Assembly (NCBI GenBank): GCA_036898215.1
Contig: CM072555.1
Location: 17,725,684 to 17,789,683 of the forward strand
Length of the DNA stretch: 64,000 nucleotides
Reading direction: 5' to 3'
Origin: Platycarya strobilacea
Taxonomy: Eukaryota; Streptophyta; Magnoliopsida; Fagales; Juglandaceae
Each line of letters starts with the position of its first letter. Positions within the stretch are counted from its first letter, which is position 1. The notes beneath the pieces were generated by a model. It saw only the letters and a list, made by a program, of their open reading frames with translations. It made no database searches and was not told the origin of the DNA. Both the position numbers and the translations under genes were made by a program. This document shows positions 23,117-34,870 of this stretch, piece by piece.

Positions 23117-24538
23117 TAAAATATAAAGAATAATCTAATGGTACTGATGTTAATTATATAGTGAGATAAAAGTAGAATATGATCAGTGACCAGTGTGGTA
23201 ATTTGAATTATTACTCTTTATCATTTCTAAATAAATTTTTACAACTACACTTTGTATTGGAATATTTCCATTTTCAGGTAGAATGGGGAGTATCATTTAT
23301 AAAACAGAGTTTTTCTTTCTTTTTTTTATTTATTTATTTTTTTGTCTTGGTGCTCTTAAAAATAAAAAGTTGACAAGTGAAATGATCAAAACATCTAAAT
23401 TATGGAGTGTATTGATTGATGATCACCCTATAAATCTAGGAAACGTGCAAGGTCTCTAATTACTATATGGTTTAATAAAATGTGCACTTTCTATGTCATC
23501 TAGGGTTCCTATTATTGCTATAATGGCTGTACTAGGATGGCTTTGTCACTTCAAATGTCTTTTGGGTTTGAATAAAGTTTCCTTGCTAACGCGAGTGGAG
23601 AGAGATGCTCAGCCTAACACTGTAGACGCAATCATACAAATTTGGGGGATTTCAATGAAAACAAAACAAAAGTTAACTCTTTTTTTTTTTTTTTTTTATA
23701 TTTGTGGCTGTGCACACCAATTACTTGATATTCAATCAGAGATGTCTCTCTTTCCTTATTGAATTATTGGCTTGGGAATTTGATATTCATGACAAGGGAC
23801 CTCCAACCAAAAGAATATTGGATATATATATATATATATATATGCCATTTTGCTTTAGTTCTTAACTTCTTTCCAAGCATTCGAAGCTTTTGATCATGGA
23901 GGGTTTTCAACAAGGAAATTGACAGATTAGTGGAATGAGGAAAGTTTAATCACATGCTACCAGAAGCTCAACCTTTGAAGCAAATTTTTTTCCTTTTTTT
24001 TTTCTTTGCACTTATTGGGGTTGCATTCAAATCATTTTGTCTGGCAGAAAACTTTATTCTTACTTATTCTCCAGGAATTGTGAGGCAAAGACTAAACCAT
24101 CTGTCAAGAAAAGTAGATTGTTACATATTCAATCTCAGCCATTGACCAAGTGGTAGGTCGGTAGGTCCATTGATGATGGGTGTAATCTTTTTCTTTTCCT
24201 ATTGGAAGATCCAACCAATCCTCAATAAATGTAGTTTCCCATGCCGAGTAATTATTGAAGCAATATCAGAGATTGATGGTAGATTGGCATTATATATGAT
24301 CCTAAAGCAATTCAGATACCATTTTCCCTTGTTTTTTCCCTTTATGTCCCACCAATGTCTATATAGCTAGTAAGAGAGCAAAGAAGCATTTCCACACAAA
24401 AACAAAAAAAAAACCCCAAGTATTTCTGATCTGATCATGGATTTAAACAAGCATTTGGATCCATTTATGGAGGCAGCATTAGAAATGTAGCCACATAAAA
24501 AAGAACTCTTGGAGCAGCAGCAGCAGCAGCTAGGCCAC
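21332..24538. other. Intergenic stretch with homopolymers, TA repeats and one GC-rich island
   Basis: No gene is recognised. T runs occur at 21589-21606, 21888-21902 and 23681-23697, and TA repeats at 23086-23112 and 23824-23842. A clearly less AT-rich block at about 22040-22360 stands out; its frames (79 codons minus, 64 codons plus) match no family I know. The last 170 bases before 24538 are the 3' flank of the GDSL pseudogene and include a (CAG)n run at about 24513-24530. Confidence 0.6.
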
Positions 24539-26517
24539 TTAGTTGTTTGGCCAAAATTGGTCAAGCTTTACTCGAGGTGTAGCATAACGCGTAGATAAAA
24601 TACTTGTTGCAGTCACACGATTGGCAGCTTTAGTATAATGAACTCCATCCCAGACTATGGATCTTGATACATTTCTGCAGATGCTGTAACCAGGCTGGCC
24701 GCATGTTGCTTTTACATTGTAATTGTTTGGAGGCCCCCCATAACCACAACAAGCCACGAATGGATCTTCAAAACCATATGAATAAACATATGCACCAGAA
24801 AAGGCCATTATAAAGATAGAATATCCTAAAGAACAACTTTTCTATTCCACTTAACATCACAAAAAACTATTATACTTACCATATTTTTTGTACTTGGCAA
24901 AGAGTTTGTACTTGATCGTGTATATGTCCACATAAACAATAGTTGCATCCTTGAATACTGATCTCAATTCTTCGCAGACATTGTTAACTCCTTCATTAAA
25001 AGCCTTTGCAACATCATTATGGATGCGAAGGCATCCAATTCGATCAAGATCTGTGTTATTATGTGGATGTAATGCAAGTTCGTTTGGGGCACAGCCTAAT
25101 GGTCCAGTGTCGTGTATCCAAAATTTTCTGCCACTATATTGATATATATTCTACAGTTTGAAAAGTAAATTTAATGATGTCCCACTTGAATATTACTATC
25201 ATAATACCAATTCAATTTAATGAGACGCATGGAAATGTAGACTCACTTGAATAGCTAGTTTGATTTCTGCAAGAAATGAAGGGACTTTTTCAATAACTGG
25301 TGCATATGTTAAGTTTGATGCATACAGGGCTAGCAAGAGATCATTCTGTCCAATATCGATCGTATGAAGTGCATTATGTGCACTTATGGATTCCACCTTC
25401 ATCAATTAAGTTTCTGGAACCTGCGCAACAGTTTCTGCATTAATAAAGAGCTAGAAATTTTGGTACATACTTCTCGAGTCTCTTTGATGATAAGTAAGCA
25501 TAAAAGGGAAAAGAAATGAGCGTACCCAGTGATAGGAGTTCAAGAGAACGATTTCTGAAGCGAATGAATTGGCGAACTTGAACATCTAGTGCAAAAGGCA
25601 CAAACTGTGGCAACAAGGTTGCTCCACTTACTGCGAAGTTCACTCCACTTGTGAAATTTGGTGCCAATGAGTCCAAATATGGACTCAAATAACTCAGGTT
25701 CAAGTGTTCGCCTATGGTTTCAGGGTAATAGACGAGATATGTATAATGTATTATCCTTTGATGTTAAGTTGAGATATAGATTGTATAGAAGATTTTTAAT
25801 AGCATGGAACTTGAACTTAGTTTGTTGGCTTTCCTTCCTTCTCTGTTCTCTATGTTTGACATTACTGCTGTGAAATTTTTTAAGTAAAGTGATCAAGACT
25901 TCTAATAATAAGCACAAATATATAACAAGTTACTGGTCAAATTTTGTAAGGAGACTTTGAGGATGTGATGGCAGCATACAATAAATACTACAGCCAAAAC
26001 ATAAAAGAGGAGGCAAGTGATAAGATAAACTTCACATCCTTTGCAACAGTGATGTGACAAGAACATTTGTTTATACCCACTGAAGTTGAAATTACAGGAG
26101 ACAATACTTCCTAGCTTGTGTAGGACTTCTTCAACAGAAAGGTTAACAAATTGGAACTGTTAAAAGATTTGAAAACAGAATTACTTCACCTAATTTGAGA
26201 GGTTTGGGCTCATGGTGTTTAATATGCTCTGCTGTAGTACACAGAAAATTAAGGTGAAAAGAAAAGTTGGACTCACAGATGAAATCAATCACAAGCCGTC
26301 CATCGCCTAGCTGGCCGGTGCCTTTGTGGAAAAATGTAATGCCATGGGGACGGCAAATTGGGAGTCCAGTGCCTGCCAGGACACCTCCAGTATCCGAATT
26401 GGAATCACCAAAGTTGATTAGAATAGGCCTGATGTTGCTGCTGCACTTGGAGTTAGCAAACATACCAAGGAAGAAGCACAACCAAACCAACAAAATAGAA
26501 TGTTTGGAAAATCCCAC
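24539..26517 (-). pseudogene. GDSL esterase/lipase, five exons, disrupted
   Basis: GDSL hydrolases are secreted serine esterases of plants. Exons: 26517-26277, 25711-25526, 25420-25247, 25150-24880 and 24774-24539. The protein begins with a signal peptide (MGFSKHSILLVWLCFFLGMF), then block I FGDSNSDTGG with the catalytic Ser, GVNFAVSGAT, IDIGQNDL (block III), WIHDTGPLGCAP, ACCGYGGPPNNY, and the DGVHYT block with catalytic Asp and His, ending WPNN. Two lesions are visible. Exon 3 carries CATAAGTGCA next to CATAATGCAC, an apparent 10-bp duplication that shifts the frame to a stop within two codons; removing ten bases makes all exons sum to exactly 366 codons. Intron 4 ends TG instead of AG where the family needs the acceptor (24776-24775). 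An upstream AG at 24827-24826 is in frame but leaves a 54-base intron. The architecture is otherwise intact, so the loss looks fairly recent. Confidence 0.85.
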
Positions 26518-26548
26518 GTAGCCTATCTCTTCCCCGTCTTTGAACTCA

Positions 26549-26600
26549 CTGATGAAATGAGATGAGATGAGATGAAATGAGATGAGATGAGATGAAATGT
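26549..26600. repeat. GATGA/GAAAT-type pentanucleotide repeat
   Basis: Interrupted ATGAG units (GATGAGATGAGATGAAATGA pattern) just upstream of the GDSL start codon. Confidence 0.85.
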
Positions 26601-27414
26601 GTTATGAAAACAGCCAACTTGGAGTTCAAACCCTTTACTACTGTCCTTATTTTAAGAATCTGAGATTCACAGGATCCAGGATACATGCTACTATACAAAA
26701 GACTTTGACACAACTGATCTGCTGGCGTTGACTTTCTGTCTAGTTATAATAGTAGAAGTCAAACATGTAAATTGCAGATCTTGGAAGCAACCTTTCCAGG
26801 CAAATGGATAAATGCAACTGAATTTGCATGTGGCCGAGACTCTGGCATTGGATCTTCAACATAACACTCACAAGTCACATGGCAACGCTTATGATGTAAG
26901 TGGCAGAACTCCATCCCAGCTTGTCTATTTTAATTCTTCAATGCAGAGGCCTCCAAAATGGACCATTAATCGATGTGACAAAAATGAGATTTGGGGTTCA
27001 GTATGGATAGTAGAATCAATTGTAAGATCATATAATTCCCTAATCTGCATAATCTGAAACGAGATCATATTTGTTGACAGAATCATGGCATTCTTCATTT
27101 CAGACGAAAGGATATTTCATTTCTTGATTACAAATATCATTTCTCTTCTTGATTGATAGCGTATGATAAACGGATACCTTTTGGGGTACGACTTTTAAAC
27201 TTCATAGCCATATTCCGAATTGCAAAAAATTATGATCCCCCTACTTTTGGATCCTAATCACAGTCTATTAATCAAAAATATAATTTATCCTTATAATAAA
27301 AACGCATAAATTCACAAGACAGCATTCCAATTGTTAAAATAGTAAATAATTCATTTGAGTTAGAATCAATGTGATATATGCCACACAGAGAGTAAATATA
27401 TATATATATATATA
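26601..27414. other. Upstream flank of the GDSL pseudogene, no gene seen
   Basis: Ordinary non-repetitive-looking sequence that ends in a (TA)n run at 27398-27414. A plus-strand frame at 26812-27057 has no recognisable content. The region probably holds the former GDSL promoter, but no element can be named with confidence. Confidence 0.5.
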
Positions 27415-28711
27415 TAGGGCTGTAAAATAAATAGGTTACTCGATAGACAGCTCAAATTTGACTCGATAAAATTCGAGATCGGTTTGAATCGAATATTAAA
27501 TTGACCGATCGTGAACACAAAATTTAATTCGAAAATTAAATGATACAACTCGTACAAAACTCGACCGGTTCGATAAATATTCGTGAACAAATCCATATAA
27601 ATCTCGATCGACTCGGCTCGTTAAATGTTCGTGAACAAACTCGCATAAAGCTCGATCGACTCATATAAACGCGTGAACTCGACTCATATATATTTTTACA
27701 CATATAATACAATATATAATCTAAATTTATAAGTTCATATATAGACATAATTATATAAATAGACATAATTTATAACATATTATATACAAATTGATAAATT
27801 ATAATATTATCTTCTACTTCTAGTATAATAGAAGTATAGAAGTTCTATACTTTGTGATAATTGATGAATACATCAATACATGAAAACAAATTTCAATAAA
27901 TATATAATATTATAAATTTACAAATTGCACCATATAACAATGTAAGTTATAACATTAATAGTCTAATACTATTAGTCTATTAGACTATTACTATTTACTA
28001 ATATATAGTGGTGAATACCATAGGTCTGTACTTTATTAGTATAACATTATTATATTTTAATATACTAATATATGAAATAAAGATAGTGGTCTACTAATAA
28101 TATTATAATTTAAATAGTCATATACTAATATTTATAATATAATTATAATATTATAATTAAAATTTATAATACTATAGACTATTAATAATTTATCACTAAT
28201 TATTAATCTTATTACTTTATATATAATTAAACTCTAGTATTATTTTATTCGTAAGATTATATAAACTATAGTAACTTATTAAATCAGTAACATACATCAT
28301 ACATATTTAGTGTTAATATCTATTACTATTAATAAATAAGCTCATATTAGTAGTAATATACCACTATATTGTATACTACTACAATACTAAACTTAGTAGT
28401 ATTTCAATTTATACTATTAGTCATTTCTACATTACTCCTTTATATTCATTCTAACTCTAAGTATATATACTACTTAAGACTTAGGAGGGTGGACTTAGAA
28501 TTAAAAATAGAAAGGGTCATACTTAGATAGGACTCCTAAGTAGATAGGACTTCTAAGTTGATAGGACTTAGAATGGACTGTGGACTTAGAATGAATAGAA
28601 AATAGTAATATACTACTAGTAAATTACTATTAAAAATAAAAAAAAATATTTAAAAAATAGGTTTATGTATTAGTATATGACTTATAATTTTATAACTTAT
28701 TAGTATAAGTA

Positions 28712-28848
28712 TTATATAATAAGTATTTGAGATTTTTAATATAAGTTATGACACTAATAAATATACTTTTACTAGTATTAATACTAGTAAAAGTATATTT
28801 TGTTAGTGTCATAACTTATATTAAAAATCTCAAATACTTATTATATAA
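28712..28848. repeat. Near-perfect 137-bp palindrome
   Basis: Arms 28712-28779 and 28780-28848 are inverted copies with about two differences and no loop (centre ACTAGTATT/AATACTAGT). The sequence is AT-rich. It lies inside the hAT element. Confidence 0.93.
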
Positions 28849-31032
28849 CTTATAAATATTAGTATTACAATCTATATTATATACATATAACATATGTTGG
28901 CAGTTGGTGTATTAACAAACATATAGATTAATATAGTATTATAAATTAATAGTTTATTAATATTAATTTATTAAGTAGTTAATAAAATAGTATAGTTTAT
29001 TAATAAATTTAATATACTACTAAATTACTAATATTATTCACCAGTTCCCAACTTCCTACTAATGTATATAAATTAAATATATTACTAATTTTACTAATTT
29101 ATTAAACATTAAGTAATAACTAATAACATTAAGTTATTAATAGTATACTAGTTTTATAAATGTATAATTAAATTTCTATATTTTTATATTAATAGTACTC
29201 GTATATAGTATAATATTAATATATTGTATAACTAATTTAAAAAACGATTAATATAGTATTATAAACCAAAAGTTTATTACTATTAATAAACTAGTATAGT
29301 TTATTAATAAATATAATAACATTTAATTATAAAAAAAAATTAATATAGTTTAAACTGATAGATCTGCATCCATTAATCTCACCTATTAATTTATAATTTA
29401 TGAAGCCCTAAATTTGCATTGTTGATCCAACTTACATAAATATCATTTTATTCTCAAACCCTAATCTCAACTCTCGTATACAAAAGCCGTCTCTCTCTCA
29501 CCGTCTCACGTCGTGCTTCTCAATCTTTCTCCTGAGTCCAAACCTTAACACATCTCTCCCAATTTTTTTAGGGTTTTACTTTCCATCTCAATCTAATGCG
29601 TACTTGGACCAGTTTGGTGTGATTCCATAGCTATTAGCTTGTGATTCATGCATGTTTGGTGTGAATCTGTAGTGATTCGTGCGTGTCGAAACCTAGCCCC
29701 TTGCAAACGGTGTCGGCCGAATTTTGAGGGGAACCGTCACTGCTCATTGTCATTTCCATCTCAACAATGGTAGACAAGCCTCGACAGTTTGGGTCATTAA
29801 ATGCTAGAATTTAATGAGTCCCAACTAGCTGTCTCTCTGATTCTATGGGTTGGGATTCTCTGGTTTATTGATTCGTCCATTCATAAATTTCTTTTGACTC
29901 AGTTACTAATTTATTCATATGTTATAATGTTAGTTTTATGTTTTATTTCATTTGGTTGAGAAATGAAGCCGTATAACTTTGATTTATGTCATTTGGTTTT
30001 GTTCGAAACTTCTCTATTTTTCTAACTCTTATAGGCTGTATGTAACTATCCAAGGTGACAAAGTCCATCACTATTCACTATGATTGATAACCTGTTTATG
30101 ATTTATTTCATATTTTATTTAGTACTTGCAAACAATCATCCCTTATTACATATGCATTACATACAACGTTATGGGTTTATCTATTACAACTTGCCTAGAT
30201 TCATTTTGCTATATTATTTTGCATTTACCTCTTTTGTGGCTCTATATTTCATTTTTGTTACCTATTTCGTAAAAATCGTCTGAGGAGCTTGTCCACTGTC
30301 AACATATTTGAGGATTGAGATTGAGAATCTAAGATCTGTGCTTGAAATTGAAGTAATGTTCAACTTTGTGAGTTATCTCAGGTTACTTGCTATTTATATT
30401 TTTTCCTGAACTATTTAATGATTTGCTATTCATGTTTTGGTTGAATAATATGATGACTAATCCTATCATCCTTCTGTATTTTTGGCTTAATAATTTATTA
30501 AAAGATGTTTAGGGTTATCTGATCCTATCATCCTTTTGACAATAATTTATTCTGTTTTATTGTTTTGATGTTTAGGGTTATAATTTAAAGGGACATGCTT
30601 TCTTAAATTTCTTTGCAGTGTTTATATGTTTACATGTGTTCTCTAATTTGATTCTCATCTTATTGGCCTTAGGCCCTTAAATAGCAAACCCTAATCTACA
30701 TCTGTTTTGGAACATGCATGCTACCAATTGGCTGTCTCATTTTATTTAAATATGCTTTCTTTTCTCCATCTGTCTTGAATTATTAGTGCTAGCATTTGGC
30801 TGCCTCATTTAATTGGAATATGCCTTGTTAAAATAAAACATTTCTAACATGTGTTCTCTATTTAATTTCTTTTCTCCTTCTATTTTTCTGACTCCTATAG
30901 GCTGTATGTTTTTTGTTTCTATTTAGGCTGTCTTAACATATTTGTGTGTTTATGTTATTTCTGTTCCTTGTTTGTTTGTGTTCTCTGTTTAATTTCTTAC
31001 CACTCGATTACTGTCAACATGTTTTTTTTTTG

Positions 31033-31415
31033 TTTTTATTTGGATTGTCTTAACATGTTTGTATATTTATATTGTTTCTGTTCTGACTTTTGATGTTTGG
31101 ACAATAATTTATAATTTATCATATGGCTACTTTCAACATGTTTTTTTTTCCTGTTTGGGATGCCTTAACATGTTGTGTGTTTATGTTGTTTCTGTTCTAA
31201 CTTTTGATGTTTGGATATCAGTTTATAATTTACCATATGGCTACTTTCAATATACTTTTGTTTCTGTTTGGGCTGTCTTAACATGTTTGTGTGTTTATAT
31301 TGTTTCTGTTATGACTTTTGATGTTTGGACAACAGTTTATAATTTACCATATGGCTAGTTTCAACATACTTTTTGTTTCTGTTTGGGTTGCCTTATCGTG
31401 TTTGTGCATTTATGT
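31033..31415 (+). repeat. Tandem repeat, about 116-bp unit, about 3.3 copies
   Basis: Units start near 31033, 31149, 31265 and 31379. Each carries TCTTAACATGTTTGTGTGTT-like sequence, then CTTTTGATGTTTGGA, then TTTATAATTTACCATATGGC. It precedes the hAT transposase remnant. Confidence 0.9.
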
Positions 31416-31429
31416 TATTGATATGCCTT

Positions 31430-31680
31430 GCTTTTTGAGGCATTTCGAGCCATCATTGCAAGAGTATGCTGAAAATGTTAGAGTCAAAACCTTTTGACTC
31501 TAACTAATCAAATGTATCAGTCTTGTCTATTGGAGGCACATTGAGCCACCAAGGCATTGCCTTTCGAAGGCACTTCGAGCCTCCAAGGCAAGGAAATGTT
31601 GGAGTCAAATGTTTATATCTTTAATATTTTTTGGTGTCTTTACTTCTGGAGGCACTTTAAGCCATCAAAACAAGGATAGG
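31430..31680 (+). repeat. Four spaced copies of a GAGGCACTTCGAGCC motif
   Basis: Variants of GGAGGCACTTCGAGCC followed by (T/A)(C/T)CAAGGCA occur near 31433, 31531, 31563 and 31646, just before the transposase start. The motif is partly self-complementary (GCC..GGC). Confidence 0.75.
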
Positions 31681-31738
31681 TCCCGGGAATTGATCTAAAT
31701 ATACTGGTTTGTTGTTTAAGTTTAGTAGATCCTAGCAA

Positions 31739-33943
31739 ATGGACAAGAACAATCGTATGGAGGTGATCTTTCCGAAGGGGATGGAAGAGTATGAGAATGA
31801 AAATCTATCGGTATTAGTCATTTAGAACTAATATCTGATGATGACGATGGAGACACTACGTCTATTGCGGCTGTTAATACTCAATCTACTAAGGAACCAT
31901 CGGAAGTTCAAACAGTTGTTCAAGATAGAAGGAAGAGGAAGAGGACATCTGATGTTTAGAATGATTTCGTTGAACTTGAACGAGATGGAAAGAAGCAGCC
32001 TTAATGTAAGCGGTATAAACAAGTGTTCAAGGCATCTCGATCTAATTCTATGACCACATTACGTAGACACTTACAAACTTGTTTGCCATTCATGGAGTTT
32101 AAGAAAAAATAAAAGATCTTAGCGGTTGGGTCCAAGGAGGTAGATGGTAAGTTCACTATTTATAACTTCATCTATGATCGGAGTAGGATCCGAGAGTTTG
32201 CCTCTCATATGATATTTTATCATGAATATCCATATACAATGATGAAGTATGTGATTTTTAGTAAGTTCGTGAGTGCAAACACTCCATATTGGGAAAGGAT
32301 GTCTCGCGCTACTGCGAAGAATGAATGTATTCGAATGTATGATACTAAGAAGACAAAGTTAAAGGCTTTACTTAGACTAGTTAACAAAATTCATATCACC
32401 ATTAACATGTGGACGTCTTGTAAAAAGCTTTCATATATGACAGTCACATGTCATTATATAGATACTAATTGGCATCTTCAGATGCGTATTTTAAACTTAT
32501 GTAATGTGCCTCATCTACACACTGGTCTTCTTATAGCTGATGCATTGAGAAAATGTTTTCAAGATTGAGGAATTGAAATAAAATAAATTCAATAATTGTT
32601 GACAAGGCGACTGCTAATGATGTTGCCATTAGAATTCTAAAGGATAATTTTAGCTTGAATTAAGCATTGTCAGTTGAAGGAAAATTGTTTCATGTGCATT
32701 GTTGTGCACATATAACAAATTTACCAGTTAAGCACAACCTTGGAGAGATAAAGATGATTGTTGATTGCGTGAAAGACAGTATCAAGTATCTAGCAACGCC
32801 AGAGAGTCGGCTGAAACAATTTAGTGAGTTTTCAAAGCAGCTAGGATTGCCCTCAAAATATTTATCCTAGATGTGCCTACAAGATGGAAAATACTTATTT
32901 AATGTTAGATGCTGCAATTCAATTCAATGACATCTTTTCGAGATACGGTGATAGGGATAACAATTTTAAATGAGTTCCAATGGTTGACAAGTGGGCGCAA
33001 CTTAAAAATGTTTGTTCTCTTCTGAGAATTTTCAATGAAGTAACAAAGATTGTGTCGGGAAGTAATTACCCAATTGCGAATATGTTACTTTTTGAGGTGT
33101 GGAGAATGAAGGACATCCGAATAAGAAGAGAAAAGATGTGAATGAGTATATGAAAGCAATGATAAAGAGAATGAGTGTCAACTTTGATAAATACTAGGGG
33201 AAGTGTAATCTCTTGATGGCAATCGCTACGATACTAGGCCCTAGGTTCAAGTTAGTCTTGATCTAGTTTATTTAGAGTTAAACACAACTAAGAATACTGA
33301 ATATGTCTCCAAATTGTTGCATGAGCTATATGATGAGTATATTCAAGATTTCAACACAACTCTTGAGGCACAGAGGGAGTAGGAAAATGCTCGCCTTCAT
33401 GTATCCAGTTCTTCCTCACATGCTAAGAGGAGCATGCAGAGTAGTTAGTCATTGTTCCAATCATTTGTTAGAAGTGTGGATACGGTGTGCAGCCTATGAA
33501 ATCAGAACTGGATAATTACTTAGAGGAGAGTATATACATTTGTGAAGAGTGTTCAGATGCAAGCTTTGATGCCTTGGAATGGTGGAAAGTGAGTAATTTG
33601 AAGTTTCGGACTTTGTTAAAAATGGCCCGTGATATATTGGCTACACTCATTACCACAGTTAGCTTAGAATCGACATTCAATGCAGGAGGTAAAGTCATTG
33701 ATCCTCATTGAGCTTCATTGTCAACTAAAATAGCATAGATGTTGTGTGGTGCTAATTGGGTTAGAGTCATGTATGACACTAAAAGATCCTCAACTATTCA
33801 TGTAAGTATTACCTTTATTTTATTTGTTAGTTTCATTTTAATCATTTTAACTTAGTATTACAACATTATTTATACAACTAACATCCATACTTATTTTTTT
33901 GTCAATAGAAAAATGTATCAGAAATCTAGATTCACTTGCCATA
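31739..33943 (+). pseudogene. hAT transposase remnant (BED finger, DUF4413, hATC)
   Basis: Starts MDKNNRMEVIFPKGMEEYE. A basic stretch RRKRKRTSDV comes next, then a decayed BED zinc finger (CKRYKQVFKASRSNSMTTLRRHLQTC), then the catalytic core frame at 32209-32568 with ITINMWTSCKKLSYMTVTCHYID (D box region), then HVHCCAHITNLPV, a DUF4413-like middle, and the dimerisation domain DILATLITTVSLESTFNAGGKVIDPH near 33620-33710. A GTAAGT donor at 33803 and a TAG acceptor before 33909 would add a short last exon ending NVSEI. In-frame stops, for example after LSVLVI and TSDV, and frameshifts near 32570 and 32870 make it inactive. Confidence 0.88.
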
Positions 33944-34599
33944 ACCACTTGACACCTTTGGTACCTTTAAATTTTGTGTTGGTTATTTGATTATCTTTTA
34001 ATTTGAATAGTCTGTCACTTAGAATATTTAACTTGTTTGCCACAATTTACATTTGCATTATTCTGGACAGTTTTCTAATTTGTTTAGACTCTTCTAATAT
34101 TATTTAATTTATACTGTTAGTTATCTTTAATTTGGACCCTTTAGTTTGTTTAATATCTGGACAATTTTTTTGTTCTATCTAACTAAATTATTAGATCTGA
34201 TTTGAGTAATGACAAACTGGTTTCAGCCTTTAGGTAACTCCTCACCATCCTTCCTTACATAATTTTTTAATGGCAAATTAGATTTCGCATTGGAAATATT
34301 CATTGACTAAATTACTAAATTGTAAGTTCTTGAATAATAATGTAAGGGATTAAAAATAACTTTAATTTCTTTAGTGTAGTGTGCAGGTTACTAAATTGTA
34401 TTTTTTTTGTTAAACCTTGGAATACTATACTGCTTAAGGACTCATGTAATGGTTTATGTGGTAATTAGTTTTATTCCATTTCTGTTTGGCATCTGTTTTT
34501 GTGTTGATGTTGATGTTAGGTTACTTTATTGCATGTTGATGTTAAAATCCTATTAGTGATGATAAATTATGGGACTGTTTTATTGTGTATATAGAATAT

Positions 34600-34870
34600 T
34601 GTGTGTTTATGAAAAATTATGGGACTATTTTTTGTTTGTATGTACAAAATATATTTTTATTGTATACAAAATCCTACTCTATTTATGTGTTTATAGAAAA
34701 TTGGGGGACTATTTTTTATTTGTGTGTACATAATATGTTTTTATTCAGAATCATATTATGTTTGTGCGTTTATGGAAAATTAGGGGACTATTTTTGTTTG
34801 TGTATAGAATATATTTTTATTATATATAGAATCCTATTATGTTTTTATGTACAGTGATGTTTAATTCTAC
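34600..34870 (+). repeat. Tandem repeat, about 95-bp unit, three copies
   Basis: Each unit has TTTATG(A/G)AAAATT(A/G)GGGGACT, then a run TTTTTGTTTGTGTGTA, then ATATATTTTTATT and AATCCTA(T/C)T. It lies in the 3' part of the hAT element. Confidence 0.85.

Noticed and set aside
24826..24828. Upstream AG as the normal acceptor of the last GDSL exon
   Set aside because: It would leave a 54-base intron and add residues absent from the family; kept only as a possible cryptic site.
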